Assembly: GCA_022821495.1 (NCBI GenBank)
Contig: JAJEDN010000116.1
Coordinates: forward strand, 1-34,586
DNA: 34,586 bases
Reading direction: 5' to 3'
From: Candidatus Poribacteria bacterium
GTDB taxonomy: Bacteria > Poribacteria > WGA-4E > WGA-3G
Positions 25,201 through 32,248 of the stretch are shown piece by piece. The translations under genes were made by a program, and so were the position numbers. Positions within the stretch are counted from its first letter, which is position 1. Each line of letters opens with the position of its first letter. The notes beneath the pieces were generated by a model, which had not been told where the DNA came from, did no database searches, and was given only the letters and a program-made list of their open reading frames with translations.

Positions 25201-25918
25201 CATCCTCGAAGAGAAACGGTTCTCTGCGCATGCTGTCGTCGGACTTTTCCCTGCCAACGGTGTCGGTGAAGCCACCGAAATCTACGCAGACGACGCGCGA
25301 TCGGAGGCAATCGCCATCTTACACCACCTACGTCAACAGACAGAACAGCCCTTCACGAGACCGAACCTTAGCCTCGGTGATTTCATTGCGCCGAAGGCGA
25401 CAGCATTGCCGGACTATATTGGAGCGTTTGCGGTAACAACAGGTCTTGGTGTCTCTGAATTCTGTGCTGCGTTTGAACAGCAACAGGACGATTACAACAG
25501 CATCATGGCGAAGGCGTTAGCAGACCGACTCGCAGAGGCTTTCGCGGAGAAGATGCATCAGCACGTCCGCACAAAACTTTGGGGCTACGCTGGCGATGAG
25601 GCGTTGGACAATGCGGCTTTAATTGCCGAAAAATACCGCGGGATCCGTCCAGCACCCGGTTATCCGGCGTGTCCTGACCACAACCAAAAAAGGGTGTTGT
25701 TTGAACTACTGAATGCTACGGAAAACACGGGTATTTCTCTCACCGAGAGTCTGGCAATGTTCCCCGCAGCATCTGTGAGTGGGTGGTATTATTCGCATCC
25801 AGAAGCGAAGTATTTCAGCATCGGTAGGATCGGGGAGGATCAGGTTGCGGATTACGCCGAACGTACTGGCATGGACATTGAAACAGCAAAGCGATGGCTC
25901 AAGCCTTTGTTGACATAA
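22244..25918 (+). CDS. metH: Cobalamin-dependent methionine synthase
   Basis: MetH transfers a methyl group from methyltetrahydrofolate to homocysteine through cobalamin. All four modules are present in 1224 residues, the usual length. The homocysteine module has zinc ligands Cys247, Cys310 and Cys311 (in GGCCG), at E. coli numbering. The folate module has NVGERTNVTGSRRF. The B12 module has DVHDIG with axial ligand His758. The C-terminal AdoMet reactivation module has RPAPGYPACPDH near residue 1135. Full modularity predicts activity with reductive reactivation. The ATG at 22244 has only a weak, distant AAGG. The gene stands alone on the plus strand behind a duplicated leader with no recognised riboswitch. 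Confidence 0.98.
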   Translation: MADTERIIYLKNELRKRILVLDGAMGSLLQTYRLTEADFRGEQFADHPCELKGYNDLLSITQPHIVREIHANYCSAGADIIETNTFTSTSVSMADYHLQDSAYQVNYAAAQIAREVADKWTSPDKPRFVAGSMGPTNRSCTISPNVNDPGYRNITFSQLVSAYTTQAEGLIDGGADFLLVETVMDTLNCKAALFAIQSLAEARSIDIPLMVSSDRSGGGGRNLSGQTVEAFWNSVRHANLLAVGLNCGFGAQQIRPYLAEMAKMTDVPVICYPNAGLPNELGQYTQTPAEMGDWIHEFARNGFVNIVGGCCGSQPEHIETIAKVAAEYAPRQPTPQARACRLSGLEAFNITPDSLFVNVGERTNVTGSRRFATLIKNEDYETALEVARDQVENGAQVIDINMDAGMLDAKTAMVKFLNLIAAEPDISRVPIMLDSSRWEVIEAGLECIQGKGVVNSISLKEGEEDFLAKAQLIRRYGAAVIIMAFDEEGQADTHERKVEICRRAYRLLTEQVGFPPEDIIFDPNIFAVATGIEAHNEYAKAFIEACAEIKTTCPHALVSGGVSNISFAFRGNDTVREAMHAAFLYHAINAGMDMGIVNAGQLAVYDDLPKTLLEAVEDVLFNRRGDATDQLVNLAGTLQSKGKKRRVNRKWRRLPVEKRLSHALVEGIIEHIEADTEEARLTYERPIQVIEGPLMDGMDRVGELFGDGKMFLPQVVKSARVMKKAVAHLVPFIEKEQAEGAIRSRGKIVMATVKGDVHDIGKNIVGVVLGCNNYEVIDLGVMVPAEEILETAREKHADIIGLSGLITPSLDEMVYVAEEMEREGFRIPLLIGGATTSKIHTAVQIEPTYSGPTIHVKDASRSVGVVGDLMSSERQQPFIEQTREAYADIREHRAKNRKQANLLPFTVAQARQFAPDWQNYQPPRPSTIGVTVFEDYPLDELVDYIDWRPFFTTWGLSGKYPNILENPEVGEEARKLLKDAEALLRVILEEKRFSAHAVVGLFPANGVGEATEIYADDARSEAIAILHHLRQQTEQPFTRPNLSLGDFIAPKATALPDYIGAFAVTTGLGVSEFCAAFEQQQDDYNSIMAKALADRLAEAFAEKMHQHVRTKLWGYAGDEALDNAALIAEKYRGIRPAPGYPACPDHNQKRVLFELLNATENTGISLTESLAMFPAASVSGWYYSHPEAKYFSIGRIGEDQVADYAERTGMDIETAKRWLKPLLT

Positions 25919-25947
25919 TTTTCCTTTTCAGTTTTAATTATGTAAAT

Positions 25948-26066
25948 AGGACTTACGCATGCTGCTCTTTTGTACCACAAACTTCCAGTTTGTGCTGTCA
26001 GAACGCTATGTTTTCCGAGAAATCTCATCTAACAGAACAGGCTTCAGTCAAAATTGCGTAAGTCCT
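25948..26066. repeat. 119-base MITE-like element with AGGACTTACGCA ends
   Basis: AGGACTTACGCA at 25948-25959 is the perfect reverse complement of TGCGTAAGTCCT at 26055-26066. Inside is a perfect hairpin, CACAAACT-TCC-AGTTTGTG (25976-25994). Similar GGACTTACGCA ends occur, from memory, on small elements in cyanobacteria. No transposase is present, so it would be non-autonomous. Confidence 0.7.
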
Positions 26067-26097
26067 GTGTAAAATAAAATGGTAAGGCGTTAAACTA

Positions 26098-26325
26098 ATG
26101 AAATGCGATATTTGCGGAAAGCCAGGCGCACGCCAACGCCACATTTCCCGAAGTTACGGAAAGGGTGAATCGCTACTCCTCATTGAAGATGTCCCTATTA
26201 TCCATTGCCCGAATTGTGGTGAGGGATATTTGACTGCACAGACACTCAAAGAAATCGAACGTATTAAACGGAATCGCCAGACTGTCGCGCCGAAACGCCT
26301 AGTGTCAGTCGCAGTTTTCGACTAA
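26098..26325 (+). CDS. YgiT/MqsA-type zinc-finger protein, antitoxin-like
   Basis: The 75-residue product has two CxxC pairs, Cys3/Cys6 in MKCDICG and Cys37/Cys40 in HCPNCGEGY, matching the zinc-binding domain of YgiT/MqsA antitoxins. The helix-turn-helix of full MqsA is absent, as in many stand-alone family members. The usual partner, a small DUF4258-type toxin gene upstream, is missing; its place is taken by the MITE-like element at 25948-26066. It is therefore either an orphan antitoxin or has another role. The ATG at 26098 has a weak AAGG 12 bases upstream. The DUF58 gene begins only 17 bases downstream, so the two may be co-transcribed. Confidence 0.85.
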   Translation: MKCDICGKPGARQRHISRSYGKGESLLLIEDVPIIHCPNCGEGYLTAQTLKEIERIKRNRQTVAPKRLVSVAVFD

Positions 26326-26342
26326 TTTGGTAAAAGAAAAAC

Positions 26343-27233
26343 ATGCAAACATCTCATAAATACTTAGATCCAGTAGCACTCTCTCGGATTGGCGGTATGG
26401 AACTTGTCGCACGGCTCGTCGTTGAAGGGTTCGTCACCGGTCTGCACAAAAGCCCTTATCAAGGGTTCAGCGTCGAATTCGCGGAACACCGGCAGTATAT
26501 GCCCGGCGATGAAATCCGTTATATAGATTGGAAGGTCTTCGGGAAATCTGACCGGTATTACGTCAAAAAATTTGAAGAGGAGACGAACCTCCGCGCATAT
26601 ATCCTGCTCGACACAAGCGCGTCAATGAACTATAAGCATGCAGAGGAAGGATTGACGAAGTTTGAATACGGCTGTTATCTTGCGGCGACGCTCACTTACC
26701 TCATGCTGAAGCAGCGCGATTCCGTTGGGTTGGCACTCTTTGATACGGATATTACACAATATATTCCACCGAGAGGCGCTGCAACGCACCTGCAAGCGAT
26801 AATGTCTGCTCTGGAGAACGCAACCCCCGGTCAGGAAACCGAACTGAGCGGTCTCTTCCATGAACTCGCCAAACGGATTGTGCGACGCGGTTTAGTCATC
26901 GTGATTTCGGATCTGCTCGATGAACCCTCACACGTTATCTCTGCGCTGAAACATCTTCGGCACCAGAAACATGAGGTTATTGTATTTCATCTGCTTGATC
27001 CTGCCGAACTTACCTTCCCTTATACCGGCTCTGTCGTTTTTCGGGATATGGAAACCGGAGAGACACTTTCAACACAAGCCGACACCCTGAAAGCAGACTA
27101 TCTTGAGAAGCTGAACGGATTTATCCAGAGTTATCGTCGCGGATGTGGCGCGAGCCAGATTGACTATGTCCAGATGGATACCGCAACACCTTTTGACTAC
27201 GCACTGTCTGAGTACTTATCAAGGAGAAAATAA
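26343..27233 (+). CDS. DUF58 / von Willebrand A-like protein
   Basis: The 296-residue product belongs to the DUF58 family, usually found with MoxR AAA+ ATPases and thought to help assemble or activate protein complexes. The DUF58 motif is seen in YMPGDEIRYIDWKVFGKSDRYYVKKFEEET, here split as YMPGDEIRYIDW (52-63) and YVKKFEEET (73-81). The vWA fold follows, with the metal-ion site Asp90-x-Ser92-x-Ser94 in DTSASM and later VIVISDLLD. There is no membrane anchor, unlike many relatives. No MoxR gene is nearby, which is unusual. The ATG at 26343 has no ribosome binding site, so coupling to the upstream zinc protein is plausible. Its stop overlaps the next start by one base. Confidence 0.9.
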   Translation: MQTSHKYLDPVALSRIGGMELVARLVVEGFVTGLHKSPYQGFSVEFAEHRQYMPGDEIRYIDWKVFGKSDRYYVKKFEEETNLRAYILLDTSASMNYKHAEEGLTKFEYGCYLAATLTYLMLKQRDSVGLALFDTDITQYIPPRGAATHLQAIMSALENATPGQETELSGLFHELAKRIVRRGLVIVISDLLDEPSHVISALKHLRHQKHEVIVFHLLDPAELTFPYTGSVVFRDMETGETLSTQADTLKADYLEKLNGFIQSYRRGCGASQIDYVQMDTATPFDYALSEYLSRRK

Positions 27234-28384
27234 TGAGAACATATCGGATCGGAATCTTGGGATGTAGAGGACGCGGGACAGCCGCAGCGCGGGCATATCA
27301 CGCGCATCCACGCACAGAGATTGTCGCGCTCTGTGACTTACTTGAAGAACGCCTGAACACCTTGGGCGAAGAAGTTAACGTCGCTGCCCGGTTCACGGAT
27401 TTAGATGAAATGATCCAGCAGACGCAACCCGACATCGTTGCGATCCCGACCGGCACGGAGTTCCATTACGATCTTTGTATGCGTGTGCTGGAACACGGGG
27501 TCAATATTGAAGTCGAGAAACCGATGTGTATAGACCTTGTGCAAGCGGATGCCGTTATCGCGAAAGCGGAAGAGAAAGGGGGACAGGTGGCTGTGCATCA
27601 TCAGGGGCGCGTTGGGGCATCTATGCAGGCACTCGCTCGCGCTTTTAACGCAGGCAAAATCGGTGAATTGCGGTACATGTACGGCAGCGGGAAAGGCTAT
27701 TACGGCGGCTATGGCTTACTGAACATCGGCACGCACATGCTGAACAATATGTTGCATTTCGGAAGACGCTGCGAAAGTGTCGTCGCACACCTGACGACTG
27801 GTGCGAAATCGATTACTCCTACGGATGTTGTGCCATCGCCGAGCGGTATGGGAACGATCGCAGGTGAATACATCACTGCTACACTCCAGTATGAAGGGCA
27901 TGTCACCGGTACGCTCCTCCAACACCGGTTTCATAAGATGGACACCGATGCGTATTCTATGGAACTCTATGGCACTGAAGGGCGACTTTTCTGGAAAAGC
28001 GGCGGCGCATGGTGGCTACCGACACCACACTATCTCCCCGATGGCACGCACGACCAGTGGGAAACGTTGGACCTCATCTACCCAGAGCATTACAATCCTA
28101 AAAGTAGCGCGTCTGAGTCGGATTACTGGTTCGTGGAGGATTATGTCAACGCCTTAGATGAAGGTAGACCGCATACGTGCAGCGGCACCGAGGGACGGCA
28201 TATCATTGAGATGATGATGGGGATCTTTGAGTCGGCGGCGTACGGGACACGCGTCGAACTTCCGCAACCCGATCGACGGCACCCATTGCTGCGGTGGCGT
28301 GAAGAATCAGGTTTAGACACACCCGCAGAAATGCCGAGAGGCTATGGCGAATGGCTGACACTGGAATCTGAACGGATCAGTTAA
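27233..28384 (+). CDS. Gfo/Idh/MocA family oxidoreductase
   Basis: This 383-residue protein has the N-terminal Rossmann fold IGILGCRGRGTAAARAY, with the NAD(P)-binding glycines, and the superfamily motif EVEKPM near residue 98. The alpha/beta substrate domain follows, with a His-rich segment (VHHQGR) and NIGTHMLNNM, where His is probably catalytic. The substrate is unknown. The ATG at 27233 overlaps the DUF58 stop (TAATG), and AAGGAG lies six bases upstream, so the two are coupled. A palindrome follows the stop. Sequence similarity to the other two family members in this window is limited to the core motifs, so they are not recent duplicates. Confidence 0.92.
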   Translation: MRTYRIGILGCRGRGTAAARAYHAHPRTEIVALCDLLEERLNTLGEEVNVAARFTDLDEMIQQTQPDIVAIPTGTEFHYDLCMRVLEHGVNIEVEKPMCIDLVQADAVIAKAEEKGGQVAVHHQGRVGASMQALARAFNAGKIGELRYMYGSGKGYYGGYGLLNIGTHMLNNMLHFGRRCESVVAHLTTGAKSITPTDVVPSPSGMGTIAGEYITATLQYEGHVTGTLLQHRFHKMDTDAYSMELYGTEGRLFWKSGGAWWLPTPHYLPDGTHDQWETLDLIYPEHYNPKSSASESDYWFVEDYVNALDEGRPHTCSGTEGRHIIEMMMGIFESAAYGTRVELPQPDRRHPLLRWREESGLDTPAEMPRGYGEWLTLESERIS

Positions 28385-28392
28385 GTCCTGAT

Positions 28393-28422
28393 GGTAGGTG
28401 CGGTTTCCCAACCGTACCTATC
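28393..28422. repeat. GGTGCGGTT/AACCGTACC palindrome
   Basis: GGTAGGTGCGGTT pairs with AACCGTACCTATC (two mismatches) around TCCC. It lies between two convergent genes and could serve both as terminator. It shares its core with the palindrome at 4742-4763. Confidence 0.55.
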
Positions 28423-28425
28423 GCA

Positions 28426-29184
28426 TCAATCATTCGACAGCGGCACATCAAAAAGATAGTCACTACCATTGATGACCACTTTATACGACCCCACAGAGAA
28501 TGTGCCAAGTTCTATTTCAGTGTTATATAGCGAAGTCGGAAATAGATCTATTACAATATCACAACCGGAGTCATTATTTGGCACTACACGCCATATATCA
28601 ATGTTGATAACATCCCCAGTACGTTCTATGTCTGTCTTGAGGATAGGTTCACAATCGATTTCGGATACTGTAATATGAACACTACTGATACTAATTGTAA
28701 CGTGGTAAGAAGTATCCTCCAACTCGCCACTGTCGGGAACTATGGGAGAGACAGTAAAATCATATATGACGGGATCAATATCCACATAAGCCGCGTCCGA
28801 TTCAATACGAAACCGCTGTAATTCAGAATCGTAGCCGCTCATAATTTTATATTCACCCACTTCGAGTTCCCGCACAGTGACCTCGCCATATACTTCCGTT
28901 ACGGAATCTCCACATACACCACCAACAAATATTTCCATCCTTCCTGTTAGATAGATATCACTGCTAGACTGATTAGCATATACTTTCCCATCACGGTTTA
29001 CACACGTGTTACTATGATACCCAAACGCGCCAATCACCACTTTAGCAGGTCTATCATCCGAAATAGACACTATACCCGCTACTTCTATCGACATATTTAC
29101 TTCAGATTCATAACCACTATCACATCCTGTGAACAAGTTAACAAACAACGCTAAGATGGCAATACCACTAATGCCATACGACAT
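28426..29184 (-). CDS. Secreted lipoprotein, unknown function
   Basis: The 252-residue product begins with a signal peptide and a lipobox, Leu-Phe-Thr-Gly-Cys with Cys21, so it should be lipidated and membrane-anchored. Asp follows Cys; in E. coli that favours inner-membrane retention, but the rule may not hold here. The mature part is rich in Ser, Val, Ile and Asp, with alternating hydrophobic residues, suggesting beta-sandwich domains, and has about five further cysteines that may form disulfides. I recognise no family. The ATG at 29184 has a very strong AAGGAGGT five bases upstream. No consensus promoter was found; a small TTGCTAT-TGAG-ATAGCAA hairpin lies at 29220-29237. Confidence 0.8.
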   Translation of the reverse strand: MSYGISGIAILALFVNLFTGCDSGYESEVNMSIEVAGIVSISDDRPAKVVIGAFGYHSNTCVNRDGKVYANQSSSDIYLTGRMEIFVGGVCGDSVTEVYGEVTVRELEVGEYKIMSGYDSELQRFRIESDAAYVDIDPVIYDFTVSPIVPDSGELEDTSYHVTISISSVHITVSEIDCEPILKTDIERTGDVINIDIWRVVPNNDSGCDIVIDLFPTSLYNTEIELGTFSVGSYKVVINGSDYLFDVPLSND

Positions 29185-29375
29185 GTTAAACCTCCTTCTG
29201 ATAGCGTATTATTTGTTAGTTGCTATTGAGATAGCAAATGTTCACTTTTTTGGAATTGGACATCTTGTGTAGAAGCGAGCACCGACTTGCGATATTATGG
29301 AAAACCTTTCATCGCCCATCAATTACCGAATTATTTTTTACCTCATCAAAGTGCACCTGCAACGTCCGGGCGTGC

Positions 29376-30341
29376 TTACATTATTTCTGAAATAATGGCG
29401 TTCGTCTGCAACCCTGACTCACCCGAACACCGGATCGGTTCACCCGTCTTCAGATGATTAACGAAATCTTCTACAAGTCCAGTATGTGTATGCGGCAATG
29501 GGGTCTGGTTCATCTCAACCAATACTTCTGACTTCGTTTCGAGCGTCAGATTCCCCGAATTCAGCGGCGAACACTGCAAACACCCTTCTGTGCCGTAGAC
29601 CTCAACATCGTCAATTGAGATGCCGACATTCCAGTTGATGTTTGCTACGGCATGCGTGCCACCCTCGAAACGGAGCGTGAACACAGCAGAATCGTCTACG
29701 TCAATGTCCAGATCGACGGCTTCGGCATAGCCTTGTACGGATTTGATGTCTCCCATGAGATACTGCAGGAGCGAGATCCGATGGCTACCGAGATCCATCA
29801 GCACGCCGCCACCACTGATTTTGGGATTTACCCGCCAGCTGCTCAGATCGTGCCGGTTCGGGTTATAGAAACCGGTATGATTGACTTTTGCAAGCACGAC
29901 GTTCCCGATAGCACCCTCATCCATCAACGCCTTCATCTTCACGATATTCGGATAGAAGTTCCGGTAATAAGCGAGCATTAAAGTGACACCCGCATCGTTG
30001 CAGGTATCCACCATCTGTTGGCACTCTTCAACTGTCATTGCCATCGGTTTCTCGCAGAGGATGTGCTTACCGGCTTCCGCTGTGCGGATAACGTGTTCAC
30101 AGTGGAGATAGGGCGGCGTTGCGACATAGATTGCATTGAGTTCGTCATCTGCGAGGAGTGCGTCAACATCGGTATAGACCCGTTTCGCACCGTGTCGTTC
30201 AGCAAAGGCTTCCGCTTTAGCACGGTCTCGCCGCATCACAGCGATGAGTTCTGAGTCATTGACGCTATAGAGTGGCGGTCCACCCTTATATTCAGCGACA
30301 TCGCCACAACCGAGTATCCCCCATCTGAGCGTTGCTGTCAA
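29376..30341 (-). CDS. Gfo/Idh/MocA family oxidoreductase
   Basis: The 321-residue product starts LRWGILGCGDVAEYKG, a Rossmann fold with the NAD(P)-binding glycines, and has AGKHILCEKPMA around residue 93, with the catalytic Lys. The GGGVLMDLGSHRISLLQYL segment contains the conserved His of the substrate domain. At 321 residues it is the shortest of the three family members here. The start is a rare TTG at 30341, supported by AGGAGG seven bases upstream and by a four-base TTGA overlap with the stop of the TPR gene. It is therefore the second gene of a TPR-oxidoreductase pair. The substrate is unknown; sugar or myo-inositol-like compounds are typical. Confidence 0.92.
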   Translation of the reverse strand: MTATLRWGILGCGDVAEYKGGPPLYSVNDSELIAVMRRDRAKAEAFAERHGAKRVYTDVDALLADDELNAIYVATPPYLHCEHVIRTAEAGKHILCEKPMAMTVEECQQMVDTCNDAGVTLMLAYYRNFYPNIVKMKALMDEGAIGNVVLAKVNHTGFYNPNRHDLSSWRVNPKISGGGVLMDLGSHRISLLQYLMGDIKSVQGYAEAVDLDIDVDDSAVFTLRFEGGTHAVANINWNVGISIDDVEVYGTEGCLQCSPLNSGNLTLETKSEVLVEMNQTPLPHTHTGLVEDFVNHLKTGEPIRCSGESGLQTNAIISEIM

Positions 30342-31069
30342 GTGTTTTCCTCCTGTTTTTGTGCCTTTCGATCCTCTTCAAACAGTTCCAAAACCTTGTG
30401 GGTAGACTCACAGTTAGGATCTATGAAAAGCGCGTCGGCAAGATATTTTTCTGCTTCTTCCAACTTACCTTGTCTCATGTAGACCAGCGCAATACTGGCG
30501 TGTACCATGGGGATCTCAGGATTCCGGGCAAGGGACTTTTGCAAATGCTTAAACGCCAGATCAAATTCACCCAAGAAAGCGTAAGTGTTCCCAATGTAGA
30601 AATCAAGCTCTATGGCATCCAGTCCCAGCTCGCGCGCCTGCTGAAAATGATAGAGTGCCTTGTCATAAACGTCCAGCTCAATATAGGCGCGTCCGAGCGC
30701 GTAGTGTGCCTTTTCCTTTTCTTCATCTCGATCAGCTGCGAGTGCGGCGGTGCCCATCTCCACCGCCTCTTCAAATTTCCGCAATTCTACGTAAACGTAA
30801 GCCAATTTATAATACACCGAAGACATTTTGGGATTCAGGGTGAGTGCCTTCTCGAAGTGGAAAGCCGCTGTTTTAGGTGCCTCAAGTGCCATGTGGGTTA
30901 TACCAAGATTATGATGCGCGTCCGCGTCATCTGCATCTATAGCGAGTACTTGCAAAAAAGCAGCTTTCGCTTTAGTATGTTCCCGCTGTCTATTATACAT
31001 ATCGCCGCGTTTTAGGTATGCCGCCTTGGTTTTTGCTTGACTTTTCCTTCGTTTTTGTTGTGCCATCAT
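30338..31069 (-). CDS. TPR-repeat protein
   Basis: The 243-residue product consists of about six tetratricopeptide repeats between residues 15 and 225, recognised by recurring motifs such as AHHNLGITHMALEAP, AYVYVELRKFEEAV, ALGRAYIELDVYDKAL and ALVYMRQGKLEEAE. TPR arrays act as protein-binding scaffolds. The N-terminus is very basic, the C-terminus acidic; there is no signal peptide, so it is probably cytoplasmic. The ATG at 31069 (or the adjacent second ATG) has GGAGAG upstream. A promoter with TTGAAA and TATACT lies at 31178-31206. The stop overlaps the start of the downstream oxidoreductase. Confidence 0.9.
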   Translation of the reverse strand: MMAQQKRRKSQAKTKAAYLKRGDMYNRQREHTKAKAAFLQVLAIDADDADAHHNLGITHMALEAPKTAAFHFEKALTLNPKMSSVYYKLAYVYVELRKFEEAVEMGTAALAADRDEEKEKAHYALGRAYIELDVYDKALYHFQQARELGLDAIELDFYIGNTYAFLGEFDLAFKHLQKSLARNPEIPMVHASIALVYMRQGKLEEAEKYLADALFIDPNCESTHKVLELFEEDRKAQKQEENT

Positions 31070-31105
31070 ATCTCTCTCCCGCTCTTTTGTTTCATAGCCT
31101 GCGAG

Positions 31106-31129
31106 GCGGTTGTTTCAACCGCTCTTTTT
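31106..31129 (+). terminator. GCGGTTG-TTT-CAACCGC hairpin with T-run
   Basis: A perfect 7-base stem with a three-base loop is followed by TCTTTTTG on the plus strand. No plus-strand gene ends just before it, so it may instead act in the 5' leader of the TPR gene, or be a REP-like palindrome. Confidence 0.35.
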
Positions 31130-31177
31130 GTAGGCGTGATCTCCCACCATACTACAGTCCATTTAGCCATTGCGATG

Positions 31178-31206
31178 AGTATACCGTAAAACGCTGAATT
31201 TTTCAA
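31178..31206 (-). promoter_or_regulatory. Sigma-70 promoter for the TPR-oxidoreductase pair
   Basis: On the minus strand TTGAAA (31206-31201) and TATACT (31183-31178) are separated by 17 bases; each box matches five of six consensus bases. The leader would be about 100 bases. Confidence 0.65.
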
Positions 31207-31505
31207 CTGCTTCTTCAAGGATGGGCAGAGCCATTCAATTTTAAGAAATTATTGGGTTTTACGTCTTTTTTCCAGAATCCGGTGCGAAATGCTGCGAAAT
31301 GCTGCGAAAATTTCTGTGTTTTGTTTTAAAACATAACATATATAAAGTATTAACACCTGCGAAAAATACAACACCAAACACCAAAAACCTACAATTGAAT
31401 GACTCTTCAGGGATGAACGCGCGGAAGTTTGCAAAACTTTTCCGGTTGAATGCTAAAGAGAAATCTGTTAGGATATTGGGCTAAGGAAAAACAGGAGGAT
31501 GGACG

Positions 31506-31901
31506 ATGGCAAATAACGCAACACTTGCAGAGGTCGCGCCTTTTTTTATCGTCAAAAACTTGGCGGCGTCAATCGAATTCTACAATCAGAAACTCGGTTT
31601 TGAGACAGACTTGCTTATCCCAGAAGATGACCCGTTTTTTGCAATTGTGTCTCGCGATAGCGTGCGGATCCTTCTGAAACATATCGCTGAAGACATTCAC
31701 CCAGTACCGAACTATACTCGGCACGAATGGGCGAGATGGGATGCTTTTATCTGGGTTTCCGATCCTGATGCGCTGTTTGCTGAGTATCAGTCGCGTGGAT
31801 TGGCATTCCACGAACCGCTTGCAGACACTGACGACGGTCTCCGCGCCTTTGAACTTAAGGATCATGATGGGTATGTGTTGTGTTTTGGGAAGCCTCTTTA
31901 A
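31506..31901 (+). CDS. VOC-family (glyoxalase/bleomycin-resistance-like) protein
   Basis: The 131-residue product is a single vicinal-oxygen-chelate domain. Typical features are VAPFFIVKNLAASIEFYNQK with LGFE at the start and FELKDHDGYVLCFGKPL at the end, where DHDGYVL is the paired strand with a likely metal ligand. Members bind metals and small molecules and include glyoxalases, dioxygenases and drug-binding proteins; the function here is open. The ATG at 31506 has AGGAGG seven bases upstream. A similar small protein may act as a resistance factor, but no ligand can be assigned. Confidence 0.9.
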   Translation: MANNATLAEVAPFFIVKNLAASIEFYNQKLGFETDLLIPEDDPFFAIVSRDSVRILLKHIAEDIHPVPNYTRHEWARWDAFIWVSDPDALFAEYQSRGLAFHEPLADTDDGLRAFELKDHDGYVLCFGKPL

Positions 31902-32248
31902 AGGTAGGATTCCCTAAAAAAAATATTACCCAATTGTTCATGAAAATTCCGAAGATCCAGAATTTTTGAATGCCACAAACCCATGTCCCCAGTGGTGTGA
32001 AAGCCTTACAAATTCACCTATAAGAATCGTGAACAATTTCATGAACAATCATGAACAAAACAGCATCGCATCAGAGACAAATTATCGAGACAAACGCAGT
32101 GAACAACTCACTTCAGAGGCTATTACCCCGCAAATAGAAAAAATGAACATATCGCGATTGTTTCAGAATCACAGCAACACACCTCCCTTGCAAACTTACC
32201 CAAAACACTGTATAATAGACGCAAATTTGTGCTTCAGCAGGGACGGGA
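31902..32248. other. Non-coding region before the DUF6785-type gene
   Basis: This 347-base stretch holds short ATGAACAA direct repeats near 32040-32060 and the promoter at 32188-32216. An open frame from a TTG at 31966 lacks a ribosome binding site and runs over the promoter, so I do not call it a gene. Confidence 0.5.
32188..32216 (+). promoter_or_regulatory. Sigma-70 promoter for the DUF6785-type gene
   Basis: TTGCAA (32188-32193) and a perfect TATAAT (32211-32216) are separated by 17 bases. Transcription would start near 32223, about 25 bases before the ATG at 32249. Confidence 0.7.

Larger units (their letters stand above)
31070..31505. other. Non-coding region between divergent TPR and VOC genes
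   Basis: This 436-base stretch holds the hairpin at 31106, the TPR promoter at 31178, a 10-base tandem (GCGAAATGCT, 31284-31303, with a partial third copy) and a weak plus-strand promoter-like pair, TTGAAT (31446) and TAGGAT (31469), 17 bases apart before the VOC gene. I see no gene in it. Confidence 0.5.
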
